This document shows positions 7,693 through 15,047 of a stretch of DNA of 64,000 bases, in pieces. The translations under genes were made by a program, and so were the position numbers. The DNA is taken from the NCBI GenBank assembly GCA_021776335.1, contig JAJFGB010000004.1:310001-374000 (forward strand), written 5' to 3'. Position 1 is the first letter of the stretch. Every line of letters begins with the position of its first letter. The notes beneath the pieces are model-generated. The model did not search any database. It had not been told where the DNA came from and was given only the letters and a program-made list of their open reading frames with translations. The DNA is from Hyphococcus sp. (GTDB lineage: Bacteria; Pseudomonadota; Alphaproteobacteria; Caulobacterales; Parvularculaceae).

Positions 7693-8006
7693 GCCTTGAT
7701 CCCCTTTAGCATTTTCCCAAGCATGAAGACGGATTTTTCGAGCTGGGCTTCGCCTTCGGCTTTAATCAAGTAGTGGCGTTTGGCGCGCCCGCCGCGTTCC
7801 GCTGTCGCGGCGCCCATGCGCGATGCGACATAGTTTTTTTCTTCCAGCCGCGAAAGCGTCGAATAAAGGGCGCCGACGGAAACAGAGCGCCCGGTGCGGG
7901 TTTCTATTTCCTGCCGGATGCTGACGCCATAAGCGTCCGTACCCAAACGAATGAGTGCGGCGAGGACGATGATTTCGAACTCACCGAGATTTTTTTCTTT
8001 GCGCAT
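7656..8006 (-). CDS. PadR family transcriptional regulator
   Basis: A 116-residue winged-helix regulator. The pattern LGEFEIIVLAALIRLG ... AYGVSIRQEIETRTGRSVSVGALYSTLSRLEEKNYV ... GGRAKRHYLIKAEGE is typical of the PadR N-terminal DNA-binding domain, including the wing with G-R-x-K-R-Y-x-L. It is of the short class that precedes permease-prefix proteins, and its stop codon lies inside the next gene. By family it represses its own operon. The short inverted repeat at 8028-8040, in the 53-bp gap to the divergent YceI gene, is a candidate operator. Confidence 0.9.
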   Translation of the reverse strand: MRKEKNLGEFEIIVLAALIRLGTDAYGVSIRQEIETRTGRSVSVGALYSTLSRLEEKNYVASRMGAATAERGGRAKRHYLIKAEGEAQLEKSVFMLGKMLKGIKAWPETLKNLACL

Positions 8007-8027
8007 TGGTTACGATCCGCTATATCC

Positions 8028-8040
8028 TCTACAATGTAGA
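8028..8040. promoter_or_regulatory. Inverted repeat between padR-like and yceI-like genes
   Basis: TCTAC-AAT-GTAGA is a perfect 5-bp inverted repeat around a 3-nt centre, in the 53-bp gap of a divergent pair. It lies 22-34 bp upstream of the PadR start and 20-32 bp upstream of the YceI start. It is therefore placed where a repressor would cover promoter elements of one or both genes. The assignment as a PadR site rests on position and symmetry only. Confidence 0.4.
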
Positions 8041-8059
8041 ATAAATAAGGGAGAAGTCA

Positions 8060-8653
8060 ATGACCGGCCGTAGGATCAAACTATTCGCCGTTTCCGCCAT
8101 TTTGGCCACGATATGTGCGCCAGCGACGACTGCGCAGGCGCAAGATCAATACGCATTGGATCCGGTGCACACGCATGTGCAGTTTTCGGTGTCGCGGTTC
8201 GGTTTCAACGATGTGATTGCCGCGTTTCCCGATGTTAAAGGCGTCATTACGCTTGATGAGGGTGAGCCGGAAAACTCAAGCGTCGACGTTGAAATCGGCG
8301 TTCCAAGTCTCGCCAGTGGCGACGATACCCGCAACGAACATCTGCAAGGGGCGTTCTGGCTGAACGGAGAGGCGTTTCCAGTGATAAGTTATCGCTCGAC
8401 CAGTGTTGAACAATTGAGCGACACGGAGGCGAATGTCACCGGCGAGTTGACCTTGTTGGGCGTCACAAAGCCTGTCAGTTTGCATGTCGTCCTCAACAAA
8501 ATCGGAAAAGACCCGGCAACAAAGAAAGATGCTGTTGGATTTTCTGCAACCGCCTCTTTGAAACGATCCGACTTTGGCTTGATGACAGCGGCAAACCTGG
8601 TCGGCGACGATGTTGCGATCCGTATTGAAACGCTTGCGCATAAGATGGAGTAG
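8060..8653 (+). CDS. YceI family periplasmic protein
   Basis: A 197-residue secreted protein with a Sec signal peptide ending TTAQAQ-DQ (about residue 28). The mature part is a YceI lipocalin-like barrel: YALDPVHTHVQFSVSRFGF at the start, GDDTRNEHLQGAFWLN in the middle, GELTLLGVTKPVSL, and SLKRSDFG near the end. YceI proteins bind isoprenoid or amphiphilic ligands in the periplasm and are often linked to isoprenoid quinone handling or acid/osmotic stress; the ligand here is unknown. GGGAGA lies 8 nt before the ATG. It is divergent from the PadR gene and convergent, 11 bp apart, with the TetR gene. Confidence 0.93.
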   Translation: MTGRRIKLFAVSAILATICAPATTAQAQDQYALDPVHTHVQFSVSRFGFNDVIAAFPDVKGVITLDEGEPENSSVDVEIGVPSLASGDDTRNEHLQGAFWLNGEAFPVISYRSTSVEQLSDTEANVTGELTLLGVTKPVSLHVVLNKIGKDPATKKDAVGFSATASLKRSDFGLMTAANLVGDDVAIRIETLAHKME

Positions 8654-8664
8654 AGGGCAGTGGC

Positions 8665-9252
8665 TCAGCATGTCTTCAGCGCCCGCAACATTTTTTGAAG
8701 TGTTGCCTTCGCCTGAGACAGCGCTTTCGCTTTGTTGTCAGCAAGCGCGACGCCATGGGCCGCTTCGATTATGGCGCCGAGCAGAATTTGCGCAGTGAGG
8801 TTTGTATTCGTCGCGTCGATCAAGCCGGCTTTTGAGAGCTGCGCGATCGTTTTGCGCAACAGTCCAAACGCATATTTAATTTCGATCTCCCGCCATTCCG
8901 CAAGACCCACGACATTCGGCGCATCGCGGAAAACAATGCGCTGAATGTCAGGGCGCGCGCAGATCTCCAGGGTCATCAGCACGCCTTTTTCGAAAAGCGC
9001 CCACGGTTCCCCTGATTGCGGCGCCGCTGCGGCAGCTTCGCTCATGATCATCTGCTCAACATTTTCAGCCACGGCTGTGAAAAGGCCCTTTTTGCCGCCA
9101 AAATGGTGATAGACCGCGCCAGTTGTGACGTCAGCTCGGTCGACGATTTCAGCGAGCGAAGCGTCAGCGTAGCCATCACGGGCGAAAATCTCCTGAGCGA
9201 CTTGGATGATCTGCTTTTGCGTCTTCGCGCTTTTATCCGCCTTGCTGGCCAT
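8665..9252 (-). CDS. TetR/AcrR family transcriptional regulator
   Basis: A 195-residue regulator when read from the ATG at 9252, which puts the helix-turn-helix near the N-terminus as usual; a longer form from 9327 would run into the operator palindrome. The TetR DNA-binding domain is clear: IIQVAQEIFARDGYADASLAEI, then RADVTTGAVYHHFGGKKGLF. The C-terminal ligand domain is helical and not assignable. It is divergent from the DUF4345 gene at 9401, and a perfect 22-bp palindrome lies between them, so it probably represses that gene and itself. Ligand unknown. Confidence 0.9.
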   Translation of the reverse strand: MASKADKSAKTQKQIIQVAQEIFARDGYADASLAEIVDRADVTTGAVYHHFGGKKGLFTAVAENVEQMIMSEAAAAAPQSGEPWALFEKGVLMTLEICARPDIQRIVFRDAPNVVGLAEWREIEIKYAFGLLRKTIAQLSKAGLIDATNTNLTAQILLGAIIEAAHGVALADNKAKALSQAKATLQKMLRALKTC

Positions 9253-9320
9253 ATTTATCGTTGTTTCCCTGTGGATCCGGGTCAATCGCGCCTGATCAGT
9301 GTTTTCACAGCACTGTTTAC

Positions 9321-9348
9321 TTGACATAACATAATTATGTTATGTATT
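9321..9348 (+). promoter_or_regulatory. Promoter with overlapping 22-bp palindromic TetR operator
   Basis: TTGACA at 9321-9326 matches the sigma-70 -35 consensus; TGTATT at 9343-9348 is a fair -10 at 16-bp spacing. Overlapping them is a perfect palindrome, ACATAACATAA/TTATGTTATGT (9324-9345). A 22-bp symmetric site covering the promoter of the DUF4345 gene, beside a divergent tetR-type gene, is what a TetR operator looks like. Confidence 0.75.
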
Positions 9349-9400
9349 GGATTCGATCGCCGGTCAATCGGTCAGCCGAATATATTCTGGAGGCGTTTTC

Positions 9401-9796
9401 ATGAGTGATATCTTTATACAGATCGTTTTGGCGATCTTTGGACTGTTCTTCTTCGGTACAGGCGTCATGAGTTTTATGCGCCCGGCAGCATTCGCGGAGA
9501 AACTCTCGCTTGCTGCACTTCACCGGTCGGGCGAAGTTGAAATACGTGCGCAATATGGCGGGTTTTTCTTTGCCGCAGGTTTGAGCCAGCTCGTGGCATT
9601 CGCCGGTCTTGTTGCGCAGAGTGCAGCCTTCATTATTGCGCTGGTGATTTTTGGCGGGTTAATCCTGGGCCGGCTTGGGTCGTTGATGTTCGATTCGAAA
9701 GGCGAGGCCCTTATCCCGATGATCCGCAATTTGTTCTGGATTGACGGGGTTGGAACAGTGCTTGCCGTTACGGGTCTTTATCTGATCGGCCGTTGA
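9401..9796 (+). CDS. DUF4345 family membrane protein
   Basis: A 131-residue membrane protein. The ATG at 9401 has TGGAGG 7 nt upstream, which rules out the in-frame ATG at 9347 next to the operator. Four hydrophobic segments are visible (about 5-25, 48-70, 72-92, 108-128), with the pattern FFFGTGVMSFMRP ... AQYGGFFFAAGLSQL typical of DUF4345, a small four-helix family of unknown function. The divergent TetR regulator and the operator over its promoter indicate inducible expression. No transporter or enzyme gene is linked, so the inducing signal is unknown. Confidence 0.82.
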   Translation: MSDIFIQIVLAIFGLFFFGTGVMSFMRPAAFAEKLSLAALHRSGEVEIRAQYGGFFFAAGLSQLVAFAGLVAQSAAFIIALVIFGGLILGRLGSLMFDSKGEALIPMIRNLFWIDGVGTVLAVTGLYLIGR

Positions 9797-9887
9797 GGTT
9801 CATTCTAGAGCGTTGTCACGGTTCGTCGCGGCGCTGCACAACGCGAATTAGCGCTTATGGCCGGCCCTGCGAAGCCGGTTGACGAGA

Positions 9888-12020
9888 TTACTGCCGCCTT
9901 CGAAATCGCCTCGCGCTGCCATCGCGCTCGACACGGGCAAGGTCGCGGGAGACCTCTCCATAAAAGTCGAGCAACACAGGTTCGGAGGCATAGGATGCAG
10001 CCGGATAGGCACCGGCAAGTTTCATCAGCGGCAGGCCCTGATGGGCAGTGCGCATGAAATCCTTCCAGATCTGAGCTGGGATTGTGCCGCCGGTGACTTT
10101 GTCCATGGGTGTGTATTCATCATTGCCAACCCAGACCCCGGCGACGATCTGGCCGGTATAACCGACAAACCACGCATCTCGCCATTCATTGGTGGTGCCG
10201 GTTTTGCCGGCTGCATGTCGCAGGCCCAGGCTGGCGCGTCGGCCAGTGCCGGCATGCATCACCTGGTAGAGAAGGTGGTTCATTTTTTCCGCGACATCGG
10301 ACGCCAATACCCTGATTGATTCCGGTTTATCTTCATGCTGATAAAGAAGTGCGCCGCTGCTGCTTTCGATCTTTTGGATAGCATAGGGCTCAACAGCCAG
10401 ACCGCCGCGCGCAAAGGGGAGATAAGCGCCGGTGAGATTGGCAAGCGTCATGTCAACGGCGCCCAGCGCAATCGACCGGTGCGGCGGCACGTTTGATTTA
10501 ACGCCCATGCGGATGGCGGCTTCTGCAACTTTGTTGCGCCCAACCTGTTCGGTGACCTGGACGGCGACTGTATTGATCGATTTTGCAACGGCTTCAGTGA
10601 GACGCACGGGACCGGAGAAACCTGGCGTGTAGTTGCTGGGGGTCCAACCCTCAATATCGACGGGTTGATCGATGAAGCGCGATTCCGGCGTTAAGCCTGC
10701 CTCCATTGCAGCGATATAGACGAAGGGTTTGAAGGCAGAGCCCGGCTGACGTTTGGCCTGGACAGCGCGATTGAACTGACTTTCTTTGTATGATCGACCA
10801 CCCACCATGGCGCGCAATGCACCGTCCGAATCATAAGCAACAAGCGCTGCCTGATCGGCGCCGGCGATGCGTGCTTCGACGTCAAGCGCGGTCATCACGG
10901 CCGCTTCTGCATCGCGCTGTAGTTTTTGATCAATGGTTGTCGTGACGATGATGTCTCCGGCGACATTGGAGGTCAGGCCTTTCGCCTTCGCCGCAGCATA
11001 ATCGAAAAAATATCCGAGGTCGGAATCAGTGTTCTGTGTGACAATTACCGGCGGGTTCTGACGCGCTTCGCGCGCTTCAAATGGTGTGATCTCACCAGTC
11101 TCCAAGAGATTGTCGAGAACGGCGCTGGCCCGCCGCTGGGCCCCGAGCGGGTTTTGCGTTGGCGCATAGGTCGACGGCGCTTTCGGCAGCCCGGCCAGTA
11201 ATGCAGCTTCGGCAAGACTTGCGTCACGCGATGACGCGCCGAAATAGGTCTGTGCAGCCGATTCTATCCCATAGGCGCCTGCGCCAAGATAAATTCGGTT
11301 CAAATAAAGGGAGAGGATCTCATCCTTGGAGTAGTGGCCCTCAAGCCATAGCGCCAACAGCGCCTCGCGCGCTTTGCGGATGTAGGTTTGCTCAGGTGAC
11401 AGGAAGAGGTTTTTTGCAAGTTGTTGGGTGATGGTCGAGCCACCCTGCACGACACTGCCGGATTTGGTGTTGGTGATTGCAGCGCGTAATGTACCGCGCA
11501 GATCAACACCGCTGTGCTCATAAAAGCGTCGATCCTCTGTAGACAGAAAAGCCTTGATCAAATGATCGGGAAGCTCACTTGGGTCCACATGCTCGCCATA
11601 GCGCGCGCCACGTGCAGCGATTTCCTCTCCATTACGGTCAAGAACGATAATCGCGGATTGCCGATTAACATTCCAAAGATCGGCGTTGGCAGGAATGCGC
11701 GGGGCTAATTGAACGAAGGCTGCAAACAGAGCGACGCTTGTGCCGAGAAAAGCAAGCGAAACACCGGCGCCCAGAAAACTGCCCCACAGCAATCGCCGGT
11801 CGCGCGTCTTATCCGGGGGTGTTTCGTATTTTTCTTCTTCGGGAAAAGGTGAAGGATCGACGGCTTTCTTCTGACGGGTAAAAAGTTGTGCGATGTCATC
11901 ACGGAATGCCGCCGCGCCGCGTTTTAGATCCGCAAGCAAAGCGCCGCCGAAGTTTTGTCCGCCCAGCCTGGCGCTTTCTTCCCCGGCGCTTCGTTCATTG
12001 TGCTTATTCTGATCCGTCAT
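9888..12020 (-). CDS. Penicillin-binding protein 1A-type peptidoglycan synthase
   Basis: A 710-residue class A PBP if started at the ATG at 12020; a start at 12113 would add 31 residues. Order: a cytoplasmic tail rich in charged residues, one membrane anchor (about 78-103), a GT51 glycosyltransferase with catalytic Glu in TEDRRFYEHSGVD (about 162) and QGGSTITQQLAKN, then a transpeptidase with the SxxK Ser at about 428 (QPGSAFKP), SxN at about 481 (SINT) and KTGT at about 606. It polymerises and cross-links peptidoglycan on the periplasmic face. The C-terminus is short and lacks the OB-domain insert seen in some PBP1A proteins. It stands alone; the 113-bp gap upstream (12021-12133) is unremarkable. 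Confidence 0.93.
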   Translation of the reverse strand: MTDQNKHNERSAGEESARLGGQNFGGALLADLKRGAAAFRDDIAQLFTRQKKAVDPSPFPEEEKYETPPDKTRDRRLLWGSFLGAGVSLAFLGTSVALFAAFVQLAPRIPANADLWNVNRQSAIIVLDRNGEEIAARGARYGEHVDPSELPDHLIKAFLSTEDRRFYEHSGVDLRGTLRAAITNTKSGSVVQGGSTITQQLAKNLFLSPEQTYIRKAREALLALWLEGHYSKDEILSLYLNRIYLGAGAYGIESAAQTYFGASSRDASLAEAALLAGLPKAPSTYAPTQNPLGAQRRASAVLDNLLETGEITPFEAREARQNPPVIVTQNTDSDLGYFFDYAAAKAKGLTSNVAGDIIVTTTIDQKLQRDAEAAVMTALDVEARIAGADQAALVAYDSDGALRAMVGGRSYKESQFNRAVQAKRQPGSAFKPFVYIAAMEAGLTPESRFIDQPVDIEGWTPSNYTPGFSGPVRLTEAVAKSINTVAVQVTEQVGRNKVAEAAIRMGVKSNVPPHRSIALGAVDMTLANLTGAYLPFARGGLAVEPYAIQKIESSSGALLYQHEDKPESIRVLASDVAEKMNHLLYQVMHAGTGRRASLGLRHAAGKTGTTNEWRDAWFVGYTGQIVAGVWVGNDEYTPMDKVTGGTIPAQIWKDFMRTAHQGLPLMKLAGAYPAASYASEPVLLDFYGEVSRDLARVERDGSARRFRRRQ

Positions 12021-12133
12021 CACCCGCCGCCAAAGAGCCCGATTTTCTGGCCCATCCCTCGGGGCCTGCCTCAAGTCGCTTGCCCTTATTGTCGATAATA
12101 GGGGCAATCCCATGGCGCAAGAAGAGAGATTTC

Positions 12134-12277
12134 ATGGCGGATGACAAAGGGTTAAGGGCGCATGTGACGCCGATCACGCTTAAACACGCTATTTTGCTGC
12201 AAAGTCGGCGTCGCCAGGCATCGGATTATGAGAGATCGGGCCTGGACGAATTGCCCGTGAATAAGCCGTTCCTTTAG
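12134..12277 (+). CDS. Possible small protein, 47 residues
   Basis: An open frame of 47 codons starting at the ATG at 12134, with a purine-rich AAGAGAGA stretch 4-11 nt before it. The product is soluble, basic and without a signal peptide: it begins MADDKGLRAHVTPITLKHAI and ends LDELPVNKPFL. I do not recognise a family. It is divergent from the PBP1A gene and would end 26 bp before the flavodoxin-like gene, filling an otherwise empty gap of about 280 bp. The regular ribosome-binding site and good position argue for it; the short length and lack of a known relative argue against. Confidence 0.35.
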   Translation: MADDKGLRAHVTPITLKHAILLQSRRRQASDYERSGLDELPVNKPFL

Positions 12278-12303
12278 GTAATCGGCGCCCCTGATTGTCC
12301 TCG

Positions 12304-12930
12304 CTAGGGGGCAATTGGGGGTGGGGTGCTTAATGCGCATGGCGCTTGAAGCGCTGATTTGATCTTCTCAGCAAAGGTGGCAGCGCTGGCGTTCAATTCC
12401 GGCGTCATCTGGCGGTCTTCTTCGAATGATCCATGGAGCATTCCGCCCCATTGCATTCCGAAATAGCCGGCGGTCTTGGCAAACGGAGCCTCAAAGCTCG
12501 ACGGCGGCGTTTTGCTTGTGCTGGTGGCGATGACACAAACAGTCTTATCCGCGAGGCTGCGTCCCAGCATTTTGTGCGTTTTTGTAAGATCCGTCAGTCG
12601 GTCGAAAAAAACCTTCATTTGTGCGCTCATGGAATACCAATAGATGGGCGATGCAAAAATGATCATCTGAGATTGCGCCATCTGTTCGGCAAGCGGAAGA
12701 AAGTCATCCTGCGTTTGAGCATCGTCATAATCATATGGTGCGATGGAGAGGTCGGACAGGTCAAAAAGTCTAGCGCTATCCAGGTGGTGAAGCACCGCAT
12801 CCGTTAGCATGCGTGTGTTGCCGTTTTTTCGGCTGCTGCCGAGAACGCCGACGACTGATGTCGGCGGATAAATACTGCGCCGCTTGGTAACGCGGCGCAG
12901 ATGTTTGACGATTTCCGGTTCTTCAAGCAT
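12304..12930 (-). CDS. Flavodoxin-fold NAD(P)H-dependent oxidoreductase
   Basis: A 208-residue soluble flavoprotein. The FMN phosphate loop GSSRKNGNT follows the first strand (SVVGVLG, about 26-32), and the second FMN loop is IFASPIYWYSMSAQMKVFFDRL (about 90-112), as in the NADPH-dependent FMN reductase/flavodoxin_2 families. The first 25 residues are basic and unusual for the family, so the true start may lie downstream at a GTG. No clear Shine-Dalgarno is seen at 12930. It is the last gene of a minus-strand run with the VOC protein and possibly a 26-residue peptide, opposite a SufR-like regulator, which suggests redox or electrophile stress. Natural substrate unknown. Confidence 0.85.
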   Translation of the reverse strand: MLEEPEIVKHLRRVTKRRSIYPPTSVVGVLGSSRKNGNTRMLTDAVLHHLDSARLFDLSDLSIAPYDYDDAQTQDDFLPLAEQMAQSQMIIFASPIYWYSMSAQMKVFFDRLTDLTKTHKMLGRSLADKTVCVIATSTSKTPPSSFEAPFAKTAGYFGMQWGGMLHGSFEEDRQMTPELNASAATFAEKIKSALQAPCALSTPPPIAP

Positions 12931-12963
12931 TGGAATTTTTTTGAGCTGTGTCGGCGACCATTG

Positions 12964-13044
12964 TCAGCGGCGTTCAAACAGGCGCCGCAGCCAATAGGCC
13001 AGTGCGCCACCGTCATGCATGGTGACTGCGATAGAATTAAACAT
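12964..13044 (-). CDS. Possible 26-residue peptide coupled to the VOC gene
   Basis: The ATG at 13042-13044 overlaps the stop region of the VOC gene (stop 13037-13039). The frame encodes 26 residues, MFNSIAVTMHDGGALAY then WLRRLFERR, and a TGA. Initiation inside the end of the upstream gene is the normal arrangement of translationally coupled genes, and the peptide is amphipathic with a basic end. It would sit between the VOC and flavodoxin-like genes, 33 bp before the latter. It resembles no family I can name. It may be a real small protein or only a translated leader that couples the two flanking genes. Confidence 0.35.
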   Translation of the reverse strand: MFNSIAVTMHDGGALAYWLRRLFERR

Positions 13045-13456
13045 AGGAATTTTTCTCCTCTGGTGCGTCAGATAAATATTCGACGAATTCAAATTCGAGA
13101 CCTTCGTCGTTGATGAAATAGGTGTTCTTGCGATGCGGGTGATCTGCGCCGAGATGATGTGGGCGATAACCGGCGTGCTCTAACCGTTCGACAACGTCAT
13201 CAAGCGATGAAACTTCAAAGCCGATATGGGCAAGGCCCGGTTCGGCGCTTGATAGATCGCGTTGGCGGCCTTTTCCGAAATCATTGAGGGTAATGTAGAA
13301 ATCGTCGTCGCCTACATGCACCCAGCGGCGCGGCATGCCGGCCCATTGATCGCGGCCCTCACCACGCAGACGCCATTCGGGAAAGGCGGCTTTCAGAAAG
13401 TCGAAGGTTGGATCGATCTCGGTGACGACGAGATTGATATGTTCAATTTTTGGCAT
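13037..13456 (-). CDS. VOC family (glyoxalase-like) protein
   Basis: A 139-residue protein of two beta-alpha-beta-beta-beta units, the vicinal oxygen chelate fold: the first starts IEHINLVVTEIDPTFDFLKAAFP, the second GLAHIGFEVSSLDDVVERLEHAGY. Candidate metal ligands are His6 in the first strand, the second-unit His (in LAHIGFEV) and a Glu in the last strand (LEFEFVEYL). Such proteins include glyoxalase I, dioxygenases and fosfomycin/bleomycin-resistance proteins; this one cannot be assigned further. It is the first gene of a unit opposite the SufR-like regulator, with an 88-bp divergent intergenic region. Confidence 0.88.
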   Translation of the reverse strand: MPKIEHINLVVTEIDPTFDFLKAAFPEWRLRGEGRDQWAGMPRRWVHVGDDDFYITLNDFGKGRQRDLSSAEPGLAHIGFEVSSLDDVVERLEHAGYRPHHLGADHPHRKNTYFINDEGLEFEFVEYLSDAPEEKNSYV

Positions 13457-13544
13457 GATCTCCTCCTCTGGCTAATCTTTTATGAAAGTATTTTCTTTAC
13501 TTAATGCGGCTTGTTTTTAAAAGCAATAGCTTTATATAAAACGA
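13457..13544. promoter_or_regulatory. Divergent promoter region, VOC gene / SufR-like gene
   Basis: This 88-bp A/T-rich gap separates two divergent starts and must hold both promoters and, by analogy with SufR-type systems, the operator. TCCTCCTC directly before the VOC start is its Shine-Dalgarno (GAGGAGGA on the minus strand). The stretch GAAAGTATTTTC (about 13484-13495) is the most symmetric element, but it is short. Confidence 0.4.
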
Positions 13545-14222
13545 ATGAAAAAAACTGGGCCCTCTGCATTGAAAGCCAATGGCGGCGTCAAAAATGACGC
13601 AAACCCAGCGACAAGAGGCGCAATCCTTGATCGGTTGAAGCGGGAGGGAGAGCAGCCAGCCGGCGCGCTGGGTGAGGCCCTGGGTGTGACGGCGATGGCC
13701 GCACGTCTTCACCTCTACGAGTTGGAGGCCGAGGGCCTTGTGACTGCGCGGTCGGAACCGAGGGGAAGGGGGCGGCCGACAAAGCTTTGGGCGCTCACTG
13801 AGGATGCGGCGCGCCTATTTCCGGATGCCCATCAGGGTCTCGCAGTGGAAATGCTCAAATCCGTTGAACATATATTTGGCGCCGAGGGCCTCACCAAAAT
13901 TATTGACCAGCACGGGAAGGTTCAGCGCGCTGCCTATGCAGACGCATTGAGCGGACTCAAAACTATTGGGGATCGCGTCAAGCGATTGGCGAAAGCACGC
14001 TCTACCGAAGGCTATATGGCGGAAGCCAAAAAAGATGGGCGCGACTGGCTCCTCATTGAAAACCATTGCCCAATTTGTTCCGCGGCGAAGGCGTGCACAA
14101 AACTTTGCGCCAACGAGTTAAATGTATTTTCAGATGTTCTTGGTTCGGATGTTTCGATTATTCGCGAAGAGCATATTCTTCAGGGCGCAAGGCGATGCGC
14201 CTATCGCGTGCGGCACGCATAA
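13545..14222 (+). CDS. SufR-like Fe-S-cluster winged-helix transcriptional regulator
   Basis: A 225-residue regulator. A winged helix-turn-helix covers about 24-85 (ILDRLKREGEQPAGALGEAL ... RLHLYELEAEGLV ... GRGRPTKLWALT), and a dimerising helical region follows. The C-terminal Cys set is complete: Cys175 and Cys178 in ENHCPICSAA, Cys184, Cys188 and Cys218 in ARRCAYRV. This arrangement matches the SufR-like group that binds an Fe-S cluster and senses iron or oxidative state. It is divergent from the VOC/flavodoxin-like unit, which is the likely target. No suf genes are in the window, so it is probably not the suf regulator itself, or not only that. It could instead be an RRF2-independent redox switch for the two linked genes. 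Confidence 0.85.
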   Translation: MKKTGPSALKANGGVKNDANPATRGAILDRLKREGEQPAGALGEALGVTAMAARLHLYELEAEGLVTARSEPRGRGRPTKLWALTEDAARLFPDAHQGLAVEMLKSVEHIFGAEGLTKIIDQHGKVQRAAYADALSGLKTIGDRVKRLAKARSTEGYMAEAKKDGRDWLLIENHCPICSAAKACTKLCANELNVFSDVLGSDVSIIREEHILQGARRCAYRVRHA

Positions 14223-14300
14223 AGACTAAGCAGAGATTGGCGTTGGCCCGGTTTGAAAAAATGGTTGCCCGCACCGGCAGATGCGCAGCCGGCACGGGCG

Positions 14301-14342
14301 AGCGCCCAGACACGGAGAACAATAGGACGCCGGGCGCTTTGT
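14301..14342 (+). terminator. Possible terminator after the SufR-like gene
   Basis: AGCGCCC (14301-14307) can pair with GGGCGCT (14332-14338), followed by TTGTTTTATTT. The loop is long (24 nt), so this is only a fair candidate. It lies 80 bp past the regulator's stop and just before the end of the convergent lipoprotein gene. The rest of the 121-bp gap 14223-14343 shows nothing. Confidence 0.4.
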
Positions 14343-14343
14343 T

Positions 14344-14898
14344 TTATTTCTCGCCCTGCAGCACTAATCTGGGACCGATATTATCAATTAGCTGGCGCGC
14401 GTCATAGGCGTTACTGTTGCTCGGTTTATCGCCTCGATGCGCCTCGATGATCGTTCCTACTGTATAGCTCAACCGTTCGCGCGTTGTTGCGGTTGTTGAG
14501 CCAAAATCGCCGCCAAAGCCGCGGCCGTGGAAGCGCGAACCTCGAAATCCATGCCCGTAGAAAAATCCGCGCCGACCAAAGCCTCGCCCGCCAAAGCTTG
14601 TGCCCGTCGTTACAAAATGGCGCATCGCTTCGGTGTTTGAATCGATCACGATGAAATAATCATAGCCGTTCGCGAGGGTCACCTCTGCGGCGCGATAAAG
14701 CACATAGTTTTCGATGGTCGCGAGATCGGTCTGTGAATTACCTTCAAAAGTAATCCGATAGCGCCCATCATCAAGCGCCTGATCCGTATAACCGCCGCCT
14801 CTCGTCGCCTGTTGGTAAGGTGTGACGCTGGCGCAGGCTGCGAGAAATCCGAGCGCCAGGGCTGCACCGGCCATCTTTGAAATATGTTTGAACGTCAT
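14344..14898 (-). CDS. CC0125/CC1285-type lipoprotein
   Basis: A 184-residue lipoprotein with lipobox FLAAC (Cys22). The conserved core is GYTDQALDDGRYRITFEGNS ... ENYVLYRAAEVTLANGYDYFIVID, as in the CC0125/CC1285 family of short alphaproteobacterial lipoproteins of unknown function. Unlike the plain core, this member carries an insertion at about 98-130 made of Gly, Arg, Phe and His repeats (GGRGFGRRGFFYGHGF and similar), which may be flexible or metal-binding. It is probably on the periplasmic side of a membrane. It is convergent with the SufR-like gene and divergent from YcgN, with no operon partner. Confidence 0.83.
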   Translation of the reverse strand: MTFKHISKMAGAALALGFLAACASVTPYQQATRGGGYTDQALDDGRYRITFEGNSQTDLATIENYVLYRAAEVTLANGYDYFIVIDSNTEAMRHFVTTGTSFGGRGFGRRGFFYGHGFRGSRFHGRGFGGDFGSTTATTRERLSYTVGTIIEAHRGDKPSNSNAYDARQLIDNIGPRLVLQGEK

Positions 14899-15047
14899 TC
14901 GGAAACTCCCTGATTAGCGACGTTTGTTCAACGTCCTCATCTGGACTATCGCAATCAAATCGCCGGCAAGCCAATAAACACGGGTCACATGCGCGTCATG
15001 ACCGCGTGTGCATGGCGCAGGCGGAGCAGCTGCGCTATCAAGCGGGG

